Assembly: GCF_000504285.1 (NCBI RefSeq)
Contig: NZ_KI632511.1
Coordinates: forward strand, 431,372-495,371
Reading direction: 5' to 3'
Length of the DNA stretch: 64,000 nucleotides
From: Actinospica robiniae DSM 44927
Lineage (GTDB): Bacteria > Actinomycetota > Actinomycetes > Streptomycetales > Catenulisporaceae
The notes under the pieces are model-generated. The model saw nothing but the letters and a program-made list of their open reading frames with translations, was not told where the DNA came from and searched no databases. This document shows, in pieces, positions 1 through 7,157 of this stretch. Each line of letters begins with the position of its first letter. Position 1 is the first letter of the stretch. The translations under genes and the position numbers were made by a program.

Positions 1-118
1 CCGGCGCCGTGGTGGCGGCGCCGGCCGGCGACATCGTGGCACCGGCGATGCCGATGGCCAGAGCGAGTGCGGTGAGGTGGGTGCGGCGGAAGTTGTGTGA
101 AGGCAGTGGGTGTGTCAC
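1..118 (-). CDS. Secreted protein, N-terminal part only (cut by window edge)
   Basis: Only the first 39 codons are inside the window. A GTG start at 118 follows a GAGGG ribosome-binding site about 6 bases upstream. The translation begins VTHPLPSHNFRRTHLTALAL and continues into a hydrophobic core ending in an Ala/Gly-rich stretch (SPAGAA), a typical Sec signal peptide with an Arg-Arg pair before the core. It is transcribed away from the sugar ABC importer and shares its operator region, so an exported carbohydrate-active enzyme is a reasonable guess, but the catalytic part is not visible. Confidence 0.6.
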   Translation of the reverse strand, partial: MTHPLPSHNFRRTHLTALALAIGIAGATMSPAGAATTAP

Positions 119-190
119 AGCCCTCAATCTCGGCCGGGCGAAGAGTGTTGGCAAGTAGCCGGATGGCAAAGTTTCATATGCGAGACCAGT

Positions 191-206
191 GTTCGTATAT
201 ATGAAC
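191..206. promoter_or_regulatory. Operator box GTTCGTATATATGAAC
   Basis: A 16-bp sequence with seven of eight base pairs symmetric. A second copy, GTTCATATATGCGAAC, sits at 364-379, 38 bp before the importer start codon, and a degraded relative (GTTTCATATGCGAGAC) at 171-186. The two good boxes are 173 bp apart, one near each divergent gene, as expected for a local repressor of both units. The regulator family cannot be told from the box. Confidence 0.55.
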
Positions 207-232
207 ACAACGACGGCGAGGGGAGGGGCTCG

Positions 233-280
233 GTTCCGGAACCCGGCGCAGGTTCCGGAACGCCCCGCAGGTTCCGGAAC
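233..280. repeat. Three tandem GTTCCGGAAC palindromes with 19-bp period
   Basis: Perfect 10-bp palindromes lie at 233-242, 252-261 and 271-280, with starts exactly 19 bp apart. The bases between the first two pairs of boxes also share a CGCAG end, so the unit is about GTTCCGGAACNCNNCGCAG. Spacing just under two helical turns would put the boxes on nearly the same DNA face, suggesting cooperative binding by a dimeric regulator different from the one that reads the TATATA boxes. Confidence 0.6.
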
Positions 281-417
281 TCGGCTTTTCGGTCACAGAG
301 CATTGACCCTCCTCGGGATCGCGCGTACTTTCGAGCACGAGATCATTCACCATCATGCAACAAGTTCATATATGCGAACAACGGACGCTCGTTCGAACCC
401 ACGCGATCGGAGTGGAC

Positions 418-1746
418 ATGGCTTTCCCGCGGAGTGGCAGGATCCGTATGGCGGGGCTGCTCGCCCTCGTGCTGGCGGCGGGCACGACGGCCGGCTGCAG
501 CGGCTCCGGCGGGTCGGCCGCCGACGCGACCGGGCCGCTGCAGGTCTGGGTCCGCGGCTCGGGCGACTCGATGAAGGCCTATCAGGACATCTTCTCGGCC
601 TTCACGAAGCAGACCGGGATCAAAGTCGACGTCTTCTCCACCCTGACCGACTTCGAGACCAAGCTCTCCGCGGCCGCGACCGCGCATCGGCTGCCCGACG
701 TCGCGATCGACGACGCGGCGCAGCTCGGCAGCTTCGAGACCCAGGGCATCATCCAGCAGATCCAGCCCGCGCAGATCAGCGGCAGCGGGCAGATCGACGC
801 CACCGCCTGGAACGAGGCGAAGGACCATTCCGGCGCCGACTACGCGGTGCCCTTCTCGGTGCAGGCCAATCTGCTGTTCATCCGCAAGGACTGGCTCGAC
901 CGGCTGCACCTGCCGGTCCCGACCACCTGGGCGCAGGTGGTGCAGGATTCGGTCGACTTCACCAAGGACGACCCCGACGGCGACGGCAAGAGCGACACCT
1001 ACGGCATGGACGTGCCGGGATCGACCATGCGCGGCTACGTCTCCTGGTGGTGGTCGACGATGCTGTGGCAGGCCGGCGGCGACTACGTCAAGAACGACGG
1101 GAACGGCAAGTACACCGCCGCCCTGAACGGGCCGGCCGCCGTCTCCGCCGCGCGGGATTTCGAGCAGCTGGCGTGCACGGACAAGGTCGTCCAGCCGGGC
1201 TATCTCAACGACACGACAACCGATACGAACAAGGCCTTCGAGACCGGCGTCACCGGCATGTACCTGACCGGCCCCTACGCCTTCGCGACCTTCGACGCCA
1301 CTGCGATCAAGGGCAAGTACGTCGTCGTCGCGCCGCCGCTGGGCCCGACCCAGGCGACGCTCGCCGAGGGCACCGACATGTACCTGATGGCCGGCGCGAA
1401 GAGCGACGAGGCGCGCGAACTGCTTTCGTTCATGGTCTCGGCCCAGGCGCAGAACCTCGGGATGAGCGCCGTGCCCACCGCGACGGTCGTGCGGCTGCCG
1501 GTCAACAAGACCGTCAGCGCGGCCACGGCGCACCAAGGCGACACGCGCTGGACTCTCGCGCAGCAGGTCTACGAATCCGAAGGCCGGTTCGAGTACGACT
1601 CGCTGCCGAACTGGACGGCGCTGCGTCAGCTGGCCTCCGACGACATCAACAAGATGATGGCGGACTGCGCCGACCCGTCGTCGGCCATGAACGGCCTCAA
1701 CACCCAGTTCCAGCAGACCTTGCAGCAGCAGGGCGTGGCGGGCTGA
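418..1746 (+). CDS. Carbohydrate ABC transporter substrate-binding lipoprotein
   Basis: Extracellular solute-binding protein (family 1 type) of 442 aa that captures a sugar or oligosaccharide and delivers it to the two permeases downstream. The chosen ATG at 418 gives a lipoprotein signal (RSGRIRMAGLLALVLAAG) with lipobox TAGC and lipid-modified Cys near residue 27; 21 extra upstream codons are ignored because they precede the signal. Residues PDGDGKSDTYGM near 190 resemble the metal-binding loop common in this family. It is first of three tightly packed genes, 2 bp from the next. No ATPase gene follows, so the importer probably uses a shared MsiK-type ATPase encoded elsewhere. The sugar is unknown. 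Confidence 0.92.
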   Translation: MAFPRSGRIRMAGLLALVLAAGTTAGCSGSGGSAADATGPLQVWVRGSGDSMKAYQDIFSAFTKQTGIKVDVFSTLTDFETKLSAAATAHRLPDVAIDDAAQLGSFETQGIIQQIQPAQISGSGQIDATAWNEAKDHSGADYAVPFSVQANLLFIRKDWLDRLHLPVPTTWAQVVQDSVDFTKDDPDGDGKSDTYGMDVPGSTMRGYVSWWWSTMLWQAGGDYVKNDGNGKYTAALNGPAAVSAARDFEQLACTDKVVQPGYLNDTTTDTNKAFETGVTGMYLTGPYAFATFDATAIKGKYVVVAPPLGPTQATLAEGTDMYLMAGAKSDEARELLSFMVSAQAQNLGMSAVPTATVVRLPVNKTVSAATAHQGDTRWTLAQQVYESEGRFEYDSLPNWTALRQLASDDINKMMADCADPSSAMNGLNTQFQQTLQQQGVAG

Positions 1747-1748
1747 CC

Positions 1749-2708
1749 ATGGCTTCGCTGAGCACGATCACCGCCGGCGCCGCGTCCGACGCGAGCGCGC
1801 CCGGCCAGGCCTGCGGGTCCGGCCGGGGCGGCCGGCTCGCCCGGCGCGGGCGCGCCGTGGTGCCCTGGCTCTTCCTGGCCCCGGCGCTGCTGTTCCTCGC
1901 CGTCTTCCGCTTCTGGCCCACAGCCTGGGGCGTGTACCTGAGCTTCTTCCACGTCCGGCCGTACCTCGGCAACCAGTGGATCGGCTTCGCCAACTTCACC
2001 AAGGCCTTCGGCGATCCGGCTCTGATCTCAGCGGTCTGGCACACCGTCGTCGACGCGCTCGCCTGCGTGATCGGCTCGGCTTTCCTCGGGTTCTGCCTCG
2101 CCCTGCTGCTCGAGGGCCCGGCCCGGCACCTGCGGGTGCTGCGGACCGCGGCGTTCCTGCCGGTGGTGGTCGCGATGGTGGCGGCCGCCGAACTGTGGAA
2201 CGAGCTGCTCTACCCGGGACGCACCGGCGCGGTCAACACCCTGCTCGGCGACGTCGGCATCGGCCCGCAGCAGTTCCTCGGCAGCCCGCACCAGGCCCTC
2301 GCCTCCGTTATCGGGGTGCAGATCTGGAAATCGGCGCCCTACGACATGGTGATCTTCGTGGCCGGTCTCGCCGGAGTCGACCGCGAACTGTACGAGGCGG
2401 TCGCGATCGACGGAGCCGGGGCGTGGCAGCGGCTGCGGCACGTCACCCTGCCCGCCCTGCGCCCGATCACCACGATTGTGCTCACTCTCGGCGTCATCAG
2501 AGGACTGCGGGTCTTCACTGAGATCTACGTGCTCACCGGCGGCGGCCCGGGCGGAGCCACCCAGACCGTCGTGCCCTACGACTACCTGCAGGCCACCACC
2601 GAGAACGATGTGGGCTACGCCGCCGCCGTGTCGACGATGCTGCTGGTCGTGACGGTGCTGCTGACGCTCGCCGTGCGCTGGTGGCGTGCCCGTGTGGAGG
2701 AGGACTGA
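1749..2708 (+). CDS. Sugar ABC transporter permease, MalF type
   Basis: Inner-membrane permease of 319 aa, first of the pair. After a polar N-terminus (about 40 aa) there are six hydrophobic segments starting at VVPWLFLAPALLFLAVF. The EAA loop that contacts the ATPase reads YEAVAIDGAGAWQRLRHVTL near residue 218, and the conserved GGGPGGAT segment follows the next helix. The start follows the lipoprotein stop by 2 bp and the next gene begins 1 bp after its stop, so the three genes are co-transcribed and probably translationally coupled. Confidence 0.92.
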   Translation: MASLSTITAGAASDASAPGQACGSGRGGRLARRGRAVVPWLFLAPALLFLAVFRFWPTAWGVYLSFFHVRPYLGNQWIGFANFTKAFGDPALISAVWHTVVDALACVIGSAFLGFCLALLLEGPARHLRVLRTAAFLPVVVAMVAAAELWNELLYPGRTGAVNTLLGDVGIGPQQFLGSPHQALASVIGVQIWKSAPYDMVIFVAGLAGVDRELYEAVAIDGAGAWQRLRHVTLPALRPITTIVLTLGVIRGLRVFTEIYVLTGGGPGGATQTVVPYDYLQATTENDVGYAAAVSTMLLVVTVLLTLAVRWWRARVEED

Positions 2709-2709
2709 G

Positions 2710-3606
2710 ATGGCGATCGTGGGTTCGACGCCCACAGCGCTGGGCCTGCGCACCCCGCGTGTGTTCGCCCGCCGCGGCGTCGCCGGCCGGGCGGCACGGC
2801 TGGTGTGCTACCTGCTCGTACTCGGCGTGTTCGTGCTCCCGCTGTGGTCGATGATCGCCACTGCGCTCAGTGCAGCACAGAACCAGCTCGGCCGGATGGA
2901 CCTGTGGCCTCGGGGCTGGAGCGCGTCGAACTTGTCGCAAGCCTGGAGCTACGGCATCGGCCGTGGGCTGCTCAACTCGGTGGTCATGGAGGCGGTCGGG
3001 CTCACGCTACAGCTCGCGGTCTCCGCATTGGCCGCCTACGCCCTGGCCCGCAAGCGATTCCGTGGCGCGGGCGTGGTGCTGGTGCTCATCATGGCGACGC
3101 TGATGATGCCCGACGAGATCATCGCGATTCCGCTCTATCTGATCATCGGAAAGATTCCGCAGCCGTTCACCGGCGGCTCGCTGCTCGACTCCTACGGCGG
3201 ACTGATCCTGCCGCTCGTCGGGTGGGCGCTGCCGATCTACATCCTGACCGGCTTCATGAAGCGCATCCCGCTCGAGCTCGAGGAGCAGGCCCGGGTGGAC
3301 GGCGCCGGCGATCTGCGCATCTTCCTGCGGATCATCCTGCCGCTGTGCAAGCCCGCACTCGGCACCTGCGCGGTCTTCGGCTTCCTGATGATCTGGGATC
3401 AGTACCTGCTCCCGCTGCTCGTGATCCAGACGCCGTCGATGAATCCGCTGACGGTCGTGGTGACCTCGCTGCAGTCCTCCCAGGAACTCGGCGACGGCGT
3501 CCGGCTGGCCGCCGCCGCGATCCTGATGGTGCCGAGCGTGCTGTTCTATCTGCTCATGCAGCGCCTGTTCGAGCGGGGCATGCTCAGCGGGTCGATCAAG
3601 GGCTGA
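2710..3606 (+). CDS. Sugar ABC transporter permease, MalG type
   Basis: Second permease subunit of 298 aa with six predicted membrane segments. The EAA loop reads LELEEQARVDGAGDLRIFLR (about residues 191-210) and is followed by IILPLCKPAL, the standard MalG arrangement. The ATG lies inside the GGAGGACTGAG sequence that ends the upstream permease, giving an ideal ribosome-binding site. Together with the upstream lipoprotein and permease it forms a complete importer apart from the ATP-binding subunit, which is absent here, as is usual for streptomycete sugar importers. Confidence 0.92.
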   Translation: MAIVGSTPTALGLRTPRVFARRGVAGRAARLVCYLLVLGVFVLPLWSMIATALSAAQNQLGRMDLWPRGWSASNLSQAWSYGIGRGLLNSVVMEAVGLTLQLAVSALAAYALARKRFRGAGVVLVLIMATLMMPDEIIAIPLYLIIGKIPQPFTGGSLLDSYGGLILPLVGWALPIYILTGFMKRIPLELEEQARVDGAGDLRIFLRIILPLCKPALGTCAVFGFLMIWDQYLLPLLVIQTPSMNPLTVVVTSLQSSQELGDGVRLAAAAILMVPSVLFYLLMQRLFERGMLSGSIKG

Positions 3607-3610
3607 CGGA

Positions 3611-3631
3611 CGCGCCGTCCCTATCGGCGCG
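3611..3631. terminator. Hairpin between convergent transporter operons
   Basis: Inverted repeat CGCGCCG (3611-3617) and CGGCGCG (3625-3631) with a 7-nt loop, directly after the permease stop and overlapping the stop of the convergent ABC-2 permease. No U-tract, as is common in high-GC genomes. Confidence 0.45.
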
Positions 3632-4322
3632 GCTCCCAGCGGAAGAAGGTGCGGGCGGCGAGAACCCCGAGTGCCGCCCACACCAGGCTGGGCACGAGCA
3701 GGAGCGGCACGTTCGAGAGGCTGCCGCCGTTCCACGCGGTCATGATCAGCTCGGTCGGCGCGCCGCCGGGGAGGGCACGCTTGAGGGCGGTCAGGTCGCC
3801 GCCGGGTGCCTGGCTCAAGATCGCCGCTGCCAGGGCGGCGAAGAAGATCGGTATGGTCGTGTACTGCGCTTGTTCCGGCGATGCGGTGAACCCGGCGGTC
3901 GCGAGTGCCAGTCCGGTGAACATGGCTTCCACGACGAGGATCGCCGCGATCACGAGCGCGGGGTTCGCGGGGCCGCCGTGAGAGGCGAGGATGCCGAGCA
4001 CGACGACGATCTGGGCGATGTTCACGGCGATCAGCGGCGCCACGAGCCCCGCGATGATCGACCGGTCGGAGATCGCGGCTCCGCGCATCCGCTTGAGATA
4101 GAGCGTCTGGCGCCGGGTGGCCAGCGTCGTGGTCGCCGTCACGTAGGTGCCCATCGCCGCCATCGCGACGACCTGGACGCCGGCTGCGGAGCCGCCGCCC
4201 GCGTGCGGGTCCCTGTCGAGGTAGAAGGCGGCTCCGAAGAGGCAGGGAAACAAGATCGCGCAGCCCGCGACGAGGCGGTTGCGGACAAGGAGTCTGATCT
4301 CTGTGCGGGCGATGGCGTTCAT
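3621..4322 (-). CDS. ABC-2 type transporter permease
   Basis: Membrane subunit of 233 aa of an exporter. Six hydrophobic stretches are visible, for example VAGCAILFPCLFGAAFYL near the N-terminus, and the N-terminal amphipathic piece MNAIARTEIRLLVRNR is typical of DrrB/YadH-like ABC-2 permeases. It overlaps the upstream ATPase gene by 4 bp (ATGA), so the two are translationally coupled. The pair lies divergent from a histidine kinase/response regulator that may control it, as for the DesK/LiaS-type systems that govern drug or lipid exporters. Substrate unknown. Confidence 0.85.
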   Translation of the reverse strand: MNAIARTEIRLLVRNRLVAGCAILFPCLFGAAFYLDRDPHAGGGSAAGVQVVAMAAMGTYVTATTTLATRRQTLYLKRMRGAAISDRSIIAGLVAPLIAVNIAQIVVVLGILASHGGPANPALVIAAILVVEAMFTGLALATAGFTASPEQAQYTTIPIFFAALAAAILSQAPGGDLTALKRALPGGAPTELIMTAWNGGSLSNVPLLLVPSLVWAALGVLAARTFFRWEPRR

Positions 4323-5257
4323 GCGGTGGTCCTTTCGGAGCCGAGGGCGCGGAAGACATCATCGAGACCTGATTCGTGGACGGCGAATCGGGCCAGTTCG
4401 TAGTCGTGGGCGTCGGCCCACGCCGTCAGCGTCCGCACGTCGCGCTGCACGGTGCGGGTCCGGATCACCACGAGGCCGTTCTCCGTGCCGCTGACCGGGA
4501 TCGGGATGTCGTCCACGGCGCACGGCGGCACGAAGCGGATGGTCGTGACGCTGTTCGCGGTCAGGTCCGAGACCGTGCCCTCGCGGTGCAGGGTGCCGGC
4601 GTGCATCAGGCCGACGCGATCGGCGTGGTGCTCGGCCTCCTCGAGGTAGTGCGTGGTCAGCAGGAACGTCGTCCCGCTCGTTCGGAGGTCGTCGACGACC
4701 GCCCACAGGGCGTCGCGGGAGGCCGGGTCGAGTCCGGTCGTCGGTTCGTCGAGGAAGACGAGTTCGGGGCTGCCCCAAACCGCCATGGCGAAGTCGACGC
4801 GGCGTTTCTCCCCACCGGAAAGCTGCGCGACGCGGGTCTGCTTCTTCGCCGTCAGGCCGACCCGGTCGAGCACCGCGTCGACCGCGTCGGGGCGCCCCGA
4901 GACCGCGCCGGCCAGTGCGACGCTCTCTCGGACCGTGAGTTCGGCGACGAGGCCGGATTCCTGCAGCATGATGCCCATCCGCGGCCGGACGTGGCGGCGG
5001 TCGGACGGATCGCCGTCCAGCACGCGCACCCGGCCGGAACTAGGGACGCGGTGGCCTTCGAGCACTTCCAGTGTCGTCGTCTTCCCGGCGCCGTTGGTCC
5101 CCAGCAACGCGTACAACTCGCCGCGTCGCACGGTGAGTCCGAGGCCTTGCACGGCGGTATACGCGCCCTTCGTCGATCTCCGCCCGGGTCTGTAGGTGAA
5201 GCTCACGTCCCGGGCTTCGATGACGGTCTCGTGTGTCGTCTCCCTCATGCGATCCAC
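4319..5257 (-). CDS. ABC transporter ATP-binding protein (exporter type)
   Basis: Cytoplasmic ATPase of 312 aa, DrrA/CcmA-like, driving the ABC-2 permease encoded 4 bp downstream. Walker A GTNGAGKTT lies near residues 53-61, the signature LSGGEKRRV near 147, Walker B LVFLDEPTTGLDP near 167 and the switch His in LLTTHYLEEAEHHADRV. The 90-residue C-terminal extension after the nucleotide-binding domain is usual for this group. The start is either GTG at 5257 or ATG at 5248; neither has a strong Shine-Dalgarno. Drug, antibiotic or lipid export is the common role of the family; the substrate cannot be told. Confidence 0.9.
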   Translation of the reverse strand: MDRMRETTHETVIEARDVSFTYRPGRRSTKGAYTAVQGLGLTVRRGELYALLGTNGAGKTTTLEVLEGHRVPSSGRVRVLDGDPSDRRHVRPRMGIMLQESGLVAELTVRESVALAGAVSGRPDAVDAVLDRVGLTAKKQTRVAQLSGGEKRRVDFAMAVWGSPELVFLDEPTTGLDPASRDALWAVVDDLRTSGTTFLLTTHYLEEAEHHADRVGLMHAGTLHREGTVSDLTANSVTTIRFVPPCAVDDIPIPVSGTENGLVVIRTRTVQRDVRTLTAWADAHDYELARFAVHESGLDDVFRALGSERTTA

Positions 5258-5308
5258 GATCCGGCGACGGCGGGCAGCGCGCGTAGTGCCGTGATCTCAC
5301 GGCCTCGT

Positions 5309-5339
5309 GTGACGTTTGTCAGGCCGGACGGTGACGTTT
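5309..5339. promoter_or_regulatory. Direct repeat GTGACGTTT in divergent promoter region
   Basis: GTGACGTTT occurs at 5309-5317 and again at 5331-5339, exactly 22 bp (two helical turns) apart, between the divergent ABC exporter and the sensor kinase. This is a plausible tandem site for the NarL-type response regulator encoded just downstream, which would then control both its own operon and the exporter. Confidence 0.4.
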
Positions 5340-5380
5340 CGCGGGTTCGCGTGCAAGGTCGGTCACCTTAGGCTGGCGCC

Positions 5381-6502
5381 ATGACGCCGGAGAGCCACGA
5401 AGTTTGGTCGACTGCCGACGCCGGCTCGCCGGCCCTGGAGCGCATGCGCCGCTACACGACCTGGGTCATGGTCGCCATCGTGGCCGGCTACGTGTGCCTG
5501 ATCACGATGGCGCAGAGCCGTTCCGCCTTCGTGCTCGTCGTCTCGCTCGCGGTCGGCGCCCTGGTCTGCTGGCAGTGCCTGTTCTGGGAGAAGGGAGCGC
5601 GACCGGCCGTCGCCGTCCCAGCACTCATCACCTCCTACGCGTTGCTGTGGCTGATCGCGGCCACTCACCGCAACCCGGTGGAAGCTGTCGCCTTCTCGTT
5701 GTCCGCCGCGCTGGTGACGAGCGTGCCACCGTGGGACCGATGGTCGTGGAGCGCGGTAGCCGTCGCGCTGGCGGTCCTCCCGGTGACCGTTTTCGAAGAC
5801 GCCCGAGCTGCGGAGGGCGTCGCCCTCGTGGGCGTCGCAGCCATCGCCACGGTCCGCGGCAACCGCTTCTGGTTCGGGCTCTACCTCGAAATCGACCAAG
5901 CCCGCCACGATACGGCCGAGCTGGCCGTCATGCGCGAGCGCTACCGGTTCGCCGCCGATCTGCACGACATCCAGGGGCAGGCGCTGCATGTCAGCCGTCT
6001 GAAGCTCCAACTGGCCGACACGTTGCTCGACCGGGACCGGGAGCTCGCCCGCAATCACATTCGCGAGGTGGAGCAACTCGTCGCCGAGACGATCGCGGAG
6101 ACCAGGCGCCTGGCCTACGGGGAGCGCGCCGTGACCCTGGCCGGCGAACTCGCGAACTCCGAATCGCTGGTTCTGGCCGCGGGTATAGAACTGGAAGTCA
6201 GGGGGCACGCGCCGATCGGGCATCGACTTGAGGAGTTGTTCGCACTCGTGGTGCGCGAGACCACCACCAATCTGTTGCGGCACGCGCATGCAGAACACGT
6301 CCTCGTCGACCTCGGGCCGGACTTCGTGCGGATCGTCAACGACGGCGTGACGGACAAGACGCAGGCGCTCAGCGGCCTCGCGCGTCTTGGGGCGCGCTTC
6401 ACAGCCGTCGGCGGGACGCTCGAGACACAATGTGAGGACGGAACGTTCACGACGGCGGCCCGGGCTGAGTCGATCCACGAGACCTCGGAGTCCGCACCGT
6501 GA
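5381..6502 (+). CDS. Sensor histidine kinase, NarL/DesK type
   Basis: Membrane kinase of 373 aa. The first half holds several hydrophobic segments (about residues 28-45, 48-68, 76-95, 105-135) with no large extracellular loop, so the signal is probably sensed in or at the membrane. The HisKA_3 box reads RFAADLHDIQGQAL with phospho-accepting His195. The HATPase domain has a divergent N-box (RETTTNLLRHA) and a G-box (VNDGVTD, later ARLGARFTAVGG). It overlaps the regulator gene by 4 bp, so the pair is coupled. The divergent ABC exporter is the likely target. Confidence 0.9.
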   Translation: MTPESHEVWSTADAGSPALERMRRYTTWVMVAIVAGYVCLITMAQSRSAFVLVVSLAVGALVCWQCLFWEKGARPAVAVPALITSYALLWLIAATHRNPVEAVAFSLSAALVTSVPPWDRWSWSAVAVALAVLPVTVFEDARAAEGVALVGVAAIATVRGNRFWFGLYLEIDQARHDTAELAVMRERYRFAADLHDIQGQALHVSRLKLQLADTLLDRDRELARNHIREVEQLVAETIAETRRLAYGERAVTLAGELANSESLVLAAGIELEVRGHAPIGHRLEELFALVVRETTTNLLRHAHAEHVLVDLGPDFVRIVNDGVTDKTQALSGLARLGARFTAVGGTLETQCEDGTFTTAARAESIHETSESAP

Positions 6503-7101
6503 TCCGCGTTCTGATCGCCGACGACGAGACGCTGCTGCGTACCGCCATCGCGAGCCTCCTGGCCATGTCGGAGCAGCTCGAGATCGTGGCGCAGGCCGCC
6601 AACGGAGCCGAAGCCGTGGCACTCGCCGCCGAACACGACCCCGACGTCGTGCTGCTCGATCTCGAGATGCCGGTACTCGATGGCATCGAGGCCGCCCGGC
6701 GCATCATCGCGCGCCGCCCCGAGCAGGCCGTCGTCCTGCTCACGCGGCACGGTCGTCCAGGTGTGCTGCGGGCCGCGCTGGCCGCCGGGGTCCGCGGTTT
6801 CCTGTCGAAGTCCGTCGAGACCGGCGAACTGGAACGCGTCATCGTCCACGTACACGGCGGCAGGCGCTGGATCGACGCCGACATCTCCGCCGCCGCGATG
6901 ATCGACGACTGCCCGCTCACCGCCCGCGAACTCGGCGTGCTGCGCCTCTCGGCGGACGGTCTCAGCGTCCGGGAGATCAGCGACCGCCTGCACCTCGCGT
7001 CCGGGACGGTGCGCAACTATCTGTCCTGCGCGATGCAGAAGACCGGCGGTTCCTCCCGCCACGCCTCCGCCCGAATCGCGACGGAGCGCGGCTGGTTGTA
7101 G
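6499..7101 (+). CDS. Response regulator, NarL/LuxR family
   Basis: DNA-binding partner of the kinase, 200 aa, with a GTG start inside the kinase stop (GTGA). The receiver domain has acidic residues IADDE, phospho-acceptor Asp54 in VLLDLEMP, the conserved Thr in VVLLTRHGR and Lys in FLSKS. The LuxR-type helix-turn-helix runs LTARELGVLRLSADGLSVRE and ends in SGTVRNYLS. Direct repeats at 5309-5339 are candidate binding sites. Confidence 0.93.
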   Translation: MIRVLIADDETLLRTAIASLLAMSEQLEIVAQAANGAEAVALAAEHDPDVVLLDLEMPVLDGIEAARRIIARRPEQAVVLLTRHGRPGVLRAALAAGVRGFLSKSVETGELERVIVHVHGGRRWIDADISAAAMIDDCPLTARELGVLRLSADGLSVREISDRLHLASGTVRNYLSCAMQKTGGSSRHASARIATERGWL

Positions 7102-7157
7102 GTCCAGGCCCCGCGACGCGCGGATCGGTGTCAGTACCGCCCAGTACGCTGAGTCCC

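Larger units (their letters stand above)
119..417. promoter_or_regulatory. Divergent operator-rich intergenic region of the sugar importer
   Basis: This 299-bp spacer between the secreted-protein gene and the ABC importer holds no gene. It carries two families of palindromes: imperfect GTTC-N8-GAAC boxes (191-206 and 364-379, with a weaker relative at 171-186) and three evenly spaced GTTCCGGAAC palindromes (233-280). A short GTTCGAAC palindrome lies at 391-398. The AGTGG just before the ATG at 418 is the likely ribosome-binding site. Two different regulators probably act here; neither is encoded in the window. Confidence 0.7.

Noticed and set aside
189-1747. Open reading frame running from 189 into the first permease
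   Set aside because: The codons before 1749 overlap the lipoprotein gene in another frame and have no homology; the permease begins at 1749.
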